DNA from: Antitrichia curtipendula
Taxonomy: Eukaryota > Streptophyta > Bryopsida > Hypnales > Leucodontaceae
Direction of reading: 5' to 3'
Assembly (NCBI GenBank): GCA_951230915.1
Contig: OX579635.1
Location: 4,898,001-4,962,000 of the forward strand
DNA: 64,000 nt
A program made the position numbers and the translations under genes. The notes under the pieces are model-generated. The model did not search any database. It saw only the letters and a list, made by a program, of their open reading frames with translations, and was not told the DNA's origin. The stretch's first letter is position 1, and each line of letters opens with the position of its first letter. Of this stretch, positions 49,289-60,667 are shown in pieces.

Positions 49289-49565
49289 TAAAGGTAGGAA
49301 CATCCAAATGTGCCACTGACCTTAAATCGCCATCTATACTATAAGTACATCTCCAAAATCACTTCTGTACCTATGTGGAAGAAACGCTTTTAGAACCAAA
49401 CTTTGTTCCTCAATAACTTTTGCATACAGTATCCAAATGCCATGTTCTTTGATGCGTTGGAACCTCCTTTCACTTGCCTATAAGAACATATGAAAATTTG
49501 ACCAGTCTAATAGTAGTAACTAGGCTCAGTAGCAAAAAGTGGCGGTATTGGGTGTACCCACTTTA
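49289..49565. mobile_element. MITE with TAAGGTRGGYACMCCCAAA ends, array unit 1
   Basis: Begins TAAAGGTAGGAACATCCAAA and ends ..ATTGGGTGTACCCACTTTA. It is closely similar over its full length to 11793-12072. The next unit follows about 25 bp on, giving a 300-bp period. Confidence 0.75.
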
Positions 49566-49589
49566 TTTAAAAGATTCACAACATTTACA

Positions 49590-49865
49590 TAAGGTAGGCA
49601 CCCCCAAAATGGCACCTGACCTTAAAAAGCCATCTACAGGTTGTGTACATTTCCAAAATCAGTTATGTACATATTTGGATGGAGTGCTTTCAGAAACAAA
49701 CTTTGAACCTTAATAACTTTTGCATACGATGTCCAAATGCCACGTTCTATGGTGCGTTGGAACCTCCTTTCACTTGCCAACAAGAATATATGAAAATTTG
49801 ACCAGTCTAATAGTAGTAACTAGGCTCAGTAGCAAAAAGTGGCGGTTTTGGGTGTACCCACCTTA
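49590..49865. mobile_element. MITE with TAAGGTRGGYACMCCCAAA ends, array unit 2
   Basis: Begins TAAGGTAGGCACCCCCAAAA and ends ..TTTTGGGTGTACCCACCTTA; 276 bp. It shares long identical runs with unit 1, such as the one that includes 'agtagtaactaggctcag'. Confidence 0.8.
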
Positions 49866-50008
49866 CGGTATCCAAATGTCGCGTTCTTTGGTGTGATCCC
49901 CCCCCCTTTCACTTGCCAATAAGAAAAATATGAAAATTGGACCAATCCAATAATAGTAAGGAGGAACAGTACCCCAAAGTGCTGGTTTGGGAAGCACCCA
50001 CCTGAGTA
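49866..50008. mobile_element. Truncated third unit of the same MITE
   Basis: Carries only the 3' half of the element, from 'ggtatccaaatgtcgcgtt' to a degenerate end ('ggtttgggaagcacccacct'). The missing 5' half and the higher divergence mark it as the oldest or most rearranged unit. Confidence 0.6.
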
Positions 50009-52200
50009 GGCTGAGTGGGATGTAGTTCATTGATCATTGTACCGAAGTTTCATTTTATTGCTCACGTACTGTACGTTTACCAATGAAACAATGGAATGAC
50101 CATAACACTGGCGCAAAGAACCGAGAGGAAGAAAACAAAACCAACCAATGGACAAACGGACGGTAAATTATCTCATGACCGACTCGAGACCCCTCTTCTG
50201 TCATCATTCCACGTGGCAAGCAGTCTGCCAACGACCAACCTTTTACGCAACCAAGGTAAAATAATCCCCTTCACAGATTTTACAAATAAAAAAATAATAA
50301 CAATCCCCCAAACCCTTGGTGAAAGTAAGCTTAGAAAAGTAAGAGAATCCTGTGATCCTGTCGTTCTGGGAGCCTGCCACTGGGCAACGAGAGTTCAGGT
50401 AGTAAGCTACTAGTAAGTTACAGGTAGGCAGTATGGTACTTCCTTTGGTACTCCTCCTATTATTAAAAGAAAGCCGTGGGTCTAAATGAAAGAAACAAAG
50501 AAACAATCCATTTACTATTTGCAATAAGTGACAAGCTGTCCTTGGTGCTAATATTATTGGAATCAACCAACAGCTTTCGTCCATCCCCACTCCATTGGAG
50601 CAAGTAGAAACAAAAAAATTTATAAAAAAAGAAGTGGGTGCAGGATCTCAAGGGAATTCTCGTTTCCCCTAAAATAATAGAATAGTAAATTCCCTAAATC
50701 TGTCTGTCTGTGGGTCGCCAACAATAGAACTGAGTGGGAGTGGGTTGGCCTTAACTTGATAGGAAAGGAAAGGAAAAAGAGCAAAAGGGCATAAATTATT
50801 TGGGGGACAAGCCAGTAAATGATTCACTTCGGGGCCTATGATGAGGAGGTGACGTGGCATCCGAATGACCCTCCCGGTGTGTGTAAAAAAAACAATTATT
50901 TACTTTAGAGAGGTCTGTCACCCTGCTGACAACAACAGACATGCACCTGAAGAGCAACGGCAACCGTTGGAAAAAAACTCATGGGGAAAAAAAGGGGGCT
51001 CCGCAATAAATGGTGCACTGACGTAGTGAATCGATGGGCTTAAAATAATGGAATTTCTAATTATTTCTTAGTTATTATTTCTATTTCGTTTCGGAATTAA
51101 TAAAACCCAGCTCACGTCCCCCAGTTGGATGCCAGCCCAGCCCATGCTCCCCCCTCAGCTTCCAGGAATGATCCACAGCCCGAGCGAGGGAGTGTCCTTT
51201 CCCAGTTCCCACGGTCGTACGCTTCGGTCGACTGCCACTGGTCCCCACCACGGTCATAGACACACATCCTATTCCCGTGCGCTCGGGCCGGCCAGAGATC
51301 CACGTCGCCCACGACTTGTCGCCGTGGCTGTTCAGGTGGGGACGGAGGTTGGTTCTCCGCGCAACGGTCGTGGGTCGGAATCTCAGAGACTCCAATTTAG
51401 GTTTTTTCTTTTTTTCCTTTTTTCAACAAATGGGAAACCCATTGCATTAAAAAAACGTAACCAGATACGGAGTACGAAACAGCCGAGCCACAAAGGCCGG
51501 ACTATGAAGAGAAGGTTTTAGGTTGTAGACCTTTCTTTCAAGAAGGTTCTGAGTTTTTTGGCTCCTTCATTTTGGAGGCTTGAATTGAAGGAGTCCAATT
51601 TTAAGTATGCAATTTTGAGTTTGTAAGTTTGGTATGCAATTTTTTTTAATGTGCTGGCTGCATGCAATGGATGAAATGAGTTTTTATTTTGATGAAGTAA
51701 GGTTTTGGAAACATTGTGGCAAGGTGTACATGGCCATGATTATAATTTGGCATTTTAAAACACATATAGCGTCTTTAAAAATAAATAAAATTCTACAAAC
51801 TTGAAGCTGAAGTTGCTCATTGTTTTAGGCAATTGGGCATTAAATTGCCTAAAAAACACACCCAAAACACACCAAAGACACCCCCAAAAAACAACAATGC
51901 TCTGATTGGCCGCTGATCACGGTCGTAGGCTTCAAATCCTATTCCCCTAGACTTCAGAAAAATGCGCGGGCGGGCGGGCTCGAAGTCCAAGTCCCCCGCG
52001 GTCGAAGACAGTCACGTCGCTTTCAGGCGAGTTTCCGTTGTGCGCGGGCATAGGTCGTCGTCGTCGTCTTCGTCGTGATTGCCGACTACAGTGAGCTCCA
52101 CTACTGTAGTGAAGCGTCCGTTGGGTTGCATTGATGAGGGAGATCGTCTGGCGACGGGGGTCAGTGCCACAACTGACAGTAGGCCGCATATAACGCGTTT
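50009..52200. other. Upstream region of the GT34 gene
   Basis: The sequence shifts to higher G+C near 51100-51400 and 51910-52100. Two segments share 'cacggtcgta.gcttc' and 'atcctattccc' (near 51209-51275 and 51918-51948), suggesting a duplicated promoter piece. An inverted CCAAT (attgg) lies near 51907, and a TATA-like CATATAAC near 52186. Long GC-rich frames (for example 51129-51521) are not recognisable proteins. Confidence 0.35.
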
Positions 52201-53377
52201 TTATGGTCTGTTACGACCGTGGTAATACTGTAAAACCTTTGTATACTCAGTCGATCGTCAGTCTTCGTCCAGCCAGCTTCGTTAAAATCTTTTCCCACTG
52301 TATTAAGCTTCGTCGCAATCGTCAGTTGCTGCATGATCACCTGGCTGCTGCTTCTGTCTCGTTGTGAGCTGGCTGTCAGAGCTCTCTCTTTTCTTGGAGA
52401 ACTGAGTTGAGTGAGCTGCAGTGCGTCCTGTCCTCTGTCGGTCGCGCCCCACGGCCCTTGTGCATGCGCTTCATCAAGAGACGAGACTCTCGAGAGTGTT
52501 TCTCGCTGACGATTTATCAATCCAGGGGCGTTCGCTGGCTGGCATTCGTCGGGTCGGAGTGCCCCTCGGTTGTCTCTTTCCTATTCTAGGCTATTCGAGC
52601 TACGATAGGCGGGTGTCGTTGAGACATATAGATTTGGTTTGTGGTGGTTGCGCCTTTTCGCTGCCTTCAATTTTGTGTTCAGGATCAAGCTTAGCGTGGA
52701 AAGAGAGATTTGGAGACACGAGTTTTAATATACTCTGTATCTGCATTGGAAAGTGGTCACCGGTGAACAAGAGGCTGTTGATAGATTTGAGGTGGTGTAA
52801 AAGGTGATGAGAGCTGCTACGGGAGTCATGCATGTTGTGTTGGTTGCATGTCCAGCTTCCTCTTCTTGAAACCAGTGCAGAGTGGTGCATGTAACCTGAG
52901 GCTCCTACTTTTCTTGCATTCGTGCTTGGATTATTCAGTTCTGTTTGACGACCTAAGGCGCGTTGTAGTTGCGGGAAGTATCGTTCTTGGTTCAATTTGG
53001 GTACCAAAATCTCTTCCATCCTTGCTTTGGTCCCATCGCTGTGATATCGTGATATGTACTTCGATTGAACGCGCTCTTTGCGTCAAATACACTGGTTCGA
53101 GTCCTTCTGAATTTTTCCTTCAGACTACATGTCTTGTCCCGACTGTATTTTGTGGAAATAGAAACCACAAATTGGAGGGAAGTATTCCAATCGGTTCGTT
53201 CATTGTTGGAAATTATGTGAATTTGCGATACCTTCGGAAGGTTTCAGACCAAGAGCATAGTCCTTTCGGTAGTAGTTGCAACATCGATTTGCGCCACAAA
53301 CATCAGTCTGTACCTCTTAAAGAAGGGTGAGCAGGTTGTTTTTTCCTCGAAGCGTTTAGTACGCTTTCTTTCTTATC
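52200..53377 (+). other. Probable long 5' leader of the GT34 gene
   Basis: GC-rich sequence with several short upstream frames (52421-52807, 52848-53330) but no recognisable protein. Its position and composition suggest transcribed leader, perhaps with a leader intron whose ends I cannot fix. Confidence 0.3.
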
Positions 53378-54917
53378 ATGAAGACTAAAGAGATGCTTCA
53401 GAGATCTTTGTCTGCGCCGAAAAACATGCTTCAAAGATCAATGTCTACGCCGAAAGGACGGCGGTTACAAAGAAGCATTAACCACATGAAAATTACAGTT
53501 TTGTGTGGTCTGATGACCATTCTAGTGCTGCGCGGAACAATTGGAGCTGGTTCTTTTGGTACTCCCGCTCAAGATTTTGAAGAAATACGAGTGCACATTA
53601 GTTCTGCTGTGCGGGAGTACCGAGCTACTCGTGTCCTGAGCCAAATTGAGGACAAGAATTTAGCCGATGGGTTAAATTCCGGCAATGATGATGAACCTGA
53701 GGAGGTTTTGAGTGATCCGGAGAAACCGTATAGTCTTGGGCCGAAAATCAGTGACTGGAATAGACAGAGAGAGCAATGGCTGTCTGAGAAAGGTCGGACT
53801 ACTTCCAACTTAAAAGAGAAGCCGCGAATGCTGCTCGTCACTGGATCTCAGCCATCAAGCTGCGAGAACTCCGAAGGTGATCACTTCTTGTTGAAGTCTA
53901 TCAAGAACAAGCTTGATTACGCACGGTTGCACAACATCGAAATCTTTTACAACATGGCGCACTTGGACCAAGAGATGGCAGGGTTTTGGGCGAAGCTACC
54001 CCTTCTTCGCAAGCTTATGTTGACGAATCCGGATGTGGAGTGGATATGGTGGATGGACAGCGACGCATTGTTCACAGACATGTCCTTCGAGGTACCCCTT
54101 AAGAAGTACGAGAACTACAATCTTGTGATGCACGGTTTTGACGAGAAAGTGTATAAGGAGAAGCTGTGGACCGGTTTGAACACTGGGAGTTTTCTCATCC
54201 GCAACTGCCAATGGTCTCTCGATCTTTTGGACGCATGGGCGCCCATGGGACCCAAAGGTGTCATCCGGAACAAAGCAGGTGCTCAAGCTACCCTACTCCC
54301 TTTTCTTTAACTGTGGAGGTTCGATGTTAGGCTATCTTAGTGATACTGTGTTTATCTTCTCTTTACGTGCTGTAGATTTGAGTTGTGGTTGCATATCTGT
54401 GCTCTTTTTTTGCGTGGTAGTTGCATCATCCTAAAATGAGTTTGTGATTCATCTTTCAGGAGAAATGCTGTCCAAGAGCTTGACTGGAAGAGCCAATTTT
54501 GAGGCTGACGATCAATCTGCTCTCGTCTACCTGCTCATCACGCAAAGACAGGAATGGGCGACCAAGGTGCTTCTCGAGAATTCCTACTATCTCCACGGCT
54601 ACTGGGTTAATTTGGTCGGGAAGTACGAGGAGAACATGGCCAAAAGCCATCCAGGATTTGGAGATGACAGATGGCCATTCATCACGCACTTTGTTGGTTG
54701 CAAGCCTTGTTCGAAAAATGGCGGTGACTACCCTGTGGATATATGCTTCAAGCAGATGGAGAGAGCCTTCACATTTGCTGACAACCAGATTTTGGACGTG
54801 CTCGGCTTCCGACACAGAAAGCTTGGTTCGCCGAGAGTGGTACGAGTAAGGGATGACAGTGCACATCCATTGAAACTGCAAAGGAAGAGTTTAGACAAAT
54901 TAGTCTCCAATTTATAG
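53378..54917 (+). CDS. GT34 xyloglucan 6-xylosyltransferase-like enzyme
   Basis: Two exons, 53378-54278 and 54460-54917, give 452 residues, a normal family length. It is a type II Golgi membrane protein: a basic cytosolic tail (1-37), one membrane anchor (about 38-56), a stem, then a catalytic domain. Family hallmarks are GDHFLLKS (167-174), WIWWMDSDALFTD with the metal-binding DSD at 227-229, NTGSFLIRNCQWS (268-280), DAWAPMGPKG, and in exon 2 EADDQSALVYLL and HFVGCKPC. GT34 enzymes transfer xylose from UDP-xylose to the glucan backbone of xyloglucan, or galactose to mannan; the sequence favours the xylosyltransferase branch. The tail holds an 11-residue repeat, MLQRSLSAPKN then MLQRSMSTPKG. 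The ATG is supported by the tail-anchor arrangement typical of the family. No sign of damage. Confidence 0.95.
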
Positions 54918-55309
54918 AGTAGTTCGTTGAGAAGGTGACTTTCAATTAGAAAGTATGGGAGCTGCACGTCTCTTCGCATTTTTACAGCAAAAACCTTATA
55001 TGGGATCCCGTCTTGGGAGTATCATACTGCGTCCCCTGATGGGAGATGGTAGATGCGAGAGAGGCCAGAGCCATTGCCTGGTACCCTCTCTTCGTATCTA
55101 CTGAATTCCCACAATGTATTTTAGAAATCTATTCTTTTAGTATCAGCGATGATAAAACCCTCTCAGAATTTTACTCTGTTTCTCTTCAATGTTGCCGATC
55201 ATAACAAAACTCCTTTGCGGGCTTTTTGATTCACGTTTTGTGCTCGTCTATTCAGTTTGAGTGTCTATCGATGGAATGTTCACCTGTTGACTTGGAATTC
55301 TGTGTAGTT
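54918..55309 (+). other. 3' region of the GT34 gene
   Basis: Presumed 3' UTR and downstream DNA. No ORF or RNA gene seen. It ends at the perfect hairpin at 55310. Confidence 0.35.
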
Positions 55310-55373
55310 TTCATGCATGGCATCCTAGAATTTCATGTGATTGAGGATTTGATTCTAGGATGCCATGCATGAA
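55310..55373. ncRNA. Perfect 22-bp hairpin, small-RNA-like
   Basis: The arms 55310-55331 and 55352-55373 are exactly complementary (22 of 22), separated by a 20-nt loop. Each arm contains CATGCATG, the RY seed-regulatory motif, which is itself palindromic. Pairing stops abruptly outside the arms, which is short for a plant microRNA precursor. It may be a small-RNA hairpin, a 3'-end RNA structure or a mini inverted repeat. Confidence 0.35.
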
Positions 55374-55832
55374 TCTTGTAATAGTCTCAAGGGAATTTCT
55401 GCATAGATGCAAAATGTTTGTCACTTGGCTCTGCATTTCTCAGCCCAGAATCATTTATTTAATATTCCGCAGCTAGCTTTGAGCATTCTTCTTCCTCCAG
55501 CCTGCTGTTTCTGTATGAACAGAGCCATATGCTGATCTGGCGACACTTAATGATGCAATCACCGCAGCTGTTCTTCATGATTGTAGGCACGATTGTTCAA
55601 CGCAGGTGGTATTTTGGCACCGGAACATACACCGCTAGGCCAAATGGGGTTGGAGGTTGGACATGCCGTGACGTAGGACGTCACTACGTGTGATCCCTGT
55701 CCCATATTGAGCCCCGTCTCGTATTTTTCCCTGTATCTTCCATTCAAGACCCGTCCACAATCATGGGAATAGTTGGTCGGTGTATGTGCTCAAGATTCGC
55801 TAAATTCCAGAAACTTTTCAAGGAAGAAGCTT
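55374..55832. other. Intergenic DNA
   Basis: Nothing supportable; a 62-codon minus-strand frame here has no recognisable content. Confidence 0.4.
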
Positions 55833-56583
55833 CTCAACCCCTAAATGACGGACCCATGACCATTGATTTCAAACCTCACTTTCCATCACTCAATTTGTTG
55901 CCATTTTGCAATTAGATATGTATGAAAAATTTTATATTTATTTTTCAGAGATGAAATTACATGTCCTCTTTACTTCACAAAAATTTTAGATTTTTTTTTT
56001 GTGGAAAACTGATTTTTTTGAGAATTTTTGAAGAGAAAGTGAAGAAAAATCATATTAAATAGAAAATTATTTCAAAAAATCTGAAATTTTCACCATGTGT
56101 GTATATTACAATGACAAACATCATGGTGTAAATTCAATTTCCGAGTCATTCTATAATTAGAAAATAATAGACATTGAAAATACACCCAAAGTTCAAAATG
56201 CAATAAAATATTCAGTATTAGGAATTTTTTCAAATTTCAAACTGGAGTAGAAATTAGAATAGATGAACTTCATTTTGTTAGTTGGTCTCGAATTCAAAAA
56301 ATATCATTTTTGTGGAGAAATTTCAGATTCAGAGCAAGGAGCAACAACTTCCCCAAATACACTAAAATAGCATATTTTGTGATCCGTGTTTTTTTAATAA
56401 CTTCTCATTTCAATGAAGACAAACATTGGAAAGACTACAAACTCAATTGGATACTCTTCATAACCCAACATGAAAGGTCAATAGGGAAAAGGAGGATGAA
56501 AAACTGCTTTTGCTTTTGAATTCTTTCCAGTTAATAGTATTGTCATTGGAACGCCACGAAAAGAAAATGGCGCTCCAGGGTTA
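55833..56583. repeat. Possible GGGGTTAAG-type dispersed repeat
   Basis: The left edge CTCAACCCCTAAATGACGGA and the right edge ..GGCGCTCCAGGGTTAAAG resemble the ends of the 954-bp insertion at 9457. The interior is AT-rich and non-coding and shares only general features with that family. Confidence 0.4.
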
Positions 56584-57074
56584 AAGAAAATGACCTACGA
56601 AGTTGGAAGAACTTTCCACTCTGGAGAGTCCCGCATTCTTTTGAAATAAAAGTGAACACGTGCCTTTGCAAAAATGCAGGGACCGACGGACTTACATGGA
56701 AACACGCTCTGAGATCGATCTAAGCTTAATATATGAATCACTGGTTCAGACTTCCATCAGAAGCGCAGCGTGCTCTGAAGGTCCTCATGACTGGCGGAAG
56801 TGTCCCAATTTTGCAAAGCTCATGACGGACTTTTGCTCCACATCCAACCAACAACGGCGGTAGACGCACTCCTTGCCTGAAAAAGAAAAGCCATTCAAAC
56901 CGATCCCACAAATTGGACTCTGGAAAATTGAAAAAAACTCGTCTTTCTTGCATGCAGCACATGAATGGGTGTGGATGGATTTACCTTATTTCGGACTGAA
57001 TGAAACCATCACTCCCAAGATTTGTGGCTTAAGGTAGTTCATTTAATTTACCTGAACTTAAAGATCCTTGGTCG

Positions 57075-57500
57075 TTGAATTACAGATTCTCTGAATGATC
57101 CCTCTACCTGTTGGTAATGCTTGTTGTCCAAGTTTGAGAGATCTAACCTGGATTCGAGATTCAAACTTCTCGGGAGACATTCCTTACAGTTGGAGTCGAC
57201 GTCAAAAATCTGAATGTTTTAACTTTACGAAACAATGAACTGAAATCCATGGATGGAAGCATTCCTGCAACCTTGGGTGAAATATATCATCTCCGAAACC
57301 TGCTCTTGAACATCAAATGCACTCACGGGGCTCTATTCCGAGCAATTTGAGTCAATGTCACAATTTAACGAACGACTCACATGCAAGCAACTCAATGAAA
57401 ATATTTCTGCAACATTGGTAGAGGTACATAAACTTGGAACATCTACGGTTGGACAACAACGTACTTAACAGGAGACTCATAGACGAGTCAAACAGTGTGT
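57075..57500 (+). pseudogene. Leucine-rich-repeat receptor relic
   Basis: Recognisable LRR units lie in different frames: SLRDLTWIRDSNFSGDIP near 57133-57186, NLNVLTLRNNEL with GSIPATLGEIYHLRNLLL near 57211-57307, GSIPSNLSQCHNL near 57330-57366, and INLEHLRLDNNVLN near 57428-57469. Frame changes and stops between them show a broken gene. The repeats match the plant-type LxxLxLxxNxLxGxIP consensus of LRR receptor kinases. No kinase domain follows. A related N-terminal remnant may start upstream, from about 56700. Confidence 0.75.
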
Positions 57501-60361
57501 TAGTGCCATACCCTGTGGTCAGGGTCAGCAAAAAAAATGTTTCTGAAAATCAATACCGTAATTTTTGGGATATTGCTTTTTGAGGGTTTTTTTAATTTTT
57601 ATTTAAAAAAACCAAAAATCTTTCTAGTTTAAAGCACCTGTCAAATCACATTCTCTTGACCATCAGGAGCACCTATACAAACTTTGATTCGGTAGAATTT
57701 GCATAAGGTAGTAGGTCCGAGACTAGAGGAGAATATTACATTAGAGAGATTATTGCTTTAGAGAGGAGCTACAACATTAATGTCATTTTGAGATTTTTTA
57801 GTGGGCTTTAATTTCATGGCGCTCCGAGATTGAAGTCACGTTCACAAGAGCAACATCTAGATTTAAAATCCAACATTTGAAAGTTGCTATTTGTTTTTCT
57901 ACTTATTTTGTGCATCTTCAATGTGTCCAGGCCATAACCAAAGGAATTACATCACTTTATAGAGGTTCACATTGGCTTACAAAAGTTCACTTTACAGAAC
58001 TTCTACTGTAAGTGTAGATTTTATGCAGATGCTAATATACAATATAACTCTTACTTAGCTCTATCCTTCCTTCATTAATTGGTTTTTATTCCAAATTTTG
58101 TGTGTGAAAAAGGGAAGGTCTTCCTCAATAGCTTGACTTCCAATGAATGCTTTTGCATTTTTTTTTAAAGCTAATAACAATTCACACGATACCAAAAACA
58201 GATGATTTCCACGGTGCCCAGCCCATCGTGTAAAGGTTAAGGGTTTAAGTCCACCAGCATGGAATTTCGTTCGCCTATGCAACGTCACCCGCAGCCTTTT
58301 GAGGCTCCAGTTTCAAATCTTTCCGCTGAAAGTGCTGCATTTGCAGTTCATATTCCACGTCAATTGAGACCACCGAAGAAACTGTTTGGCGCCTTCAACT
58401 CAAAGCAAGGCAAACTCACAAGCACTACGTTAAGCCACGTCCAAGTTAGAACTCTATAATTACCGGCATTTCCGTAACTAACTGGGTCAATCCCACTCTT
58501 TCCTTGGAAATTGCTTCACAACTGATCAGCAAACCCACCGACCGGAACAATTCCGGATGAACATGGAAACTTATTAGTCAGTTTGAAGGACTTTAATTAC
58601 CTGATGTTCAACAAGCTGATCTCACGGGCCCTGCTTCCTGGCTTTCTTCCAAATTTCTCAAGTTTAGAAAAAACTACACTTTGGTGGTAGTTGGGTTTTT
58701 GTTTTTGTTTTTTTGCTTTTTGAAACATACGACCTTCGGGGGCTGCAATTGGATTAAAATGACTCAACCAAGGCAACTTAGCGCAAGGCCCAGGAATTAC
58801 ACCCCTTGGATATCCCCGTCCCCGTCAAGAACAAACCCTCTTCTTGTGCGTCAATACAAAAGAGCCCACACACGAGCAATGTCAACATGGGGAGTTGGAC
58901 GGGGAACCTCATGGATTACATTGGAAGTTTCCACTTGGTCATCATCCAAGGCAGTTTCAGGTCATTTCGGACTGGTGTTAGTTGTTTCACAAGCACAAAA
59001 CCGGAGATTTGGAATAAAAATTCAAAGCTTGCAAATGATATTGCATAGGCAATGCCCGAGGAGGAAAAGACTCTGGGAAAAAATGCGTTGACCAGGAGGC
59101 GCATTTTTTATCGCAATCCGAAATTAACAAAATAGGATGAACATTCGGGATGAAAATTGAAAAGTGGATGAAAAAGTTGTAATGCCCAATTGAGCAGGCA
59201 AAAAATGAGTAATTGGGCATTATGACCTGATTGCAGATCAGAACTTGCCCGTAGTATGTGTGGTAGTTTGCATGATAGTGAGAGGTGTTCTGTTCTGTTT
59301 TTCTTTTGCTGTTGAAAATGAAAATATTGCCGCCAAGGATTTACTCCTTTGGTTCCTTGTACTGCTTCCTTTATCAATGGAAAGGTCCATGTGTTTTGTG
59401 TCCGCAGTGTGAACGGGCGATTTCCTGGTGGTGGCTTACAGCTCCCAGAAAACACTCTCTATCCCAGTGACGGAGCTCCTGTTCCGAGTTGGAAACTGAT
59501 ACCACCATCCCTTCTGGAGTCTCAGTCTTCAAGTGCAATTTTGTTTTCTCATGAATTCCAAGCAATTGTTTTCTCTTGGCTTGAATGATAACTTCGACTT
59601 GACAGAAACAATCTCATCAGCTGATATGATATCAATCCTCAGTCAATGTGCATAACTAAAAAAAATGCGCATGGTAGGGAAAAAACAGTATTTAGGGTGC
59701 TTGACGCGTGGACTTCACCCAGGTAGCCAAATTTGACATATTTGACATTTAAAAAAAGAAAGAAAAAAAAGTGAAATATTTTTCAGTTCCAGAGACGGAA
59801 CAAGCTCCTCAGTAAGTGGTTTCATTCCTCTTATTCTAGCCTTTATTTATGTGGGGATTTCCAATAGATTCTTTTGGAGAATTTCTTGTTCCTATATATT
59901 ACAAGCTTAAGTTTTTTTCTATTTTTATTTGGATTTAATGTAAAGTCTCCATTCACCATCATTATGTTCCATTCACCATATAGATGACTTTTGGGCCTTT
60001 TCCTTTGACAATCTAGGAACATGCACCATTTTAATCCTGAAAGGTCGTTGAAAAGACAAAGTGAATGATGGATGATTTTCTTTGCTAGGGCAGAAATTGG
60101 AGCACCTACTATAATTGATACTAGACTACTTTAATCGTACATCATTCTTTGAAATTTAAAATGCTTCAGCTCTCATTGGTTGCCTCAAAGAACTTTTCAT
60201 CTCCCACTTGTTACTTTGGGAAATTAATATTGATTTAAGAGAAGAATTTGCGAAAATAAAATAATTTTAAGATGGAATTGAAACATGCTAATCTGGATGG
60301 TAGAGTAACAAGTTGACATACTTGTTGCATTTCTAGATTTTCAAAATTTTAATGTGAGGAG
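57501..60361. other. Gene-poor stretch with short repeats
   Basis: No conserved protein. A segment at 59328-59396 ('ttgccgccaaggat..') matches 12427-12503 and 9228-9290 as a dispersed module. A 12-bp inverted pair 'taatgcccaatt/aattgggcatta' lies at 59181-59222. Open frames at 58681-59091 and 59108-59455 are unrecognised. Confidence 0.4.
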
Positions 60362-60667
60362 TAAAGTAGTATGCTCTAAAAGCGCCCATGTTCTAAAAGC
60401 GATCATGACACATAGGTACATTTTGCTTTCTTCAATGTTCGAACTGTGTACATTTCAGAAGGTGGTCGCTTTTAGAAACCACTGTGTTTGAACTTCAAAA
60501 ATTCATAACTAATGCTACAAAGATCTGAAAAATACGAAACGACTTGGGTTAGATGCCAATTCCACTTTTCTTCCTATATAAATTTACTGAAAATTGTTTC
60601 AATAAGTTTAACTTCCCTGAAAAGGCGATCTGCTCTTAAGTGGTCGCTTTAAGAGCATACTACCTTA
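60362..60667. mobile_element. MITE with TAAGGTAGTATGCTCT ends
   Basis: A 306-bp element beginning TAAAGTAGTATGCTCTAAAA and ending ..TTAAGAGCATACTACCTTA. Inner motifs 'aaaagcg' and 'gtggtcgctttta' repeat in inverted order. A relative interrupted by other DNA is at 15189-15757. Confidence 0.75.

Noticed and set aside
53088..53106. B-box-like 'ggttcgagtcc' in the GT34 leader
   Set aside because: No tRNA fold around it; an isolated match within leader sequence.
58217..58262. Possible tRNA or SINE B-box ('gggtttaagtcc')
   Set aside because: No cloverleaf partner stems or proper A-box could be found.
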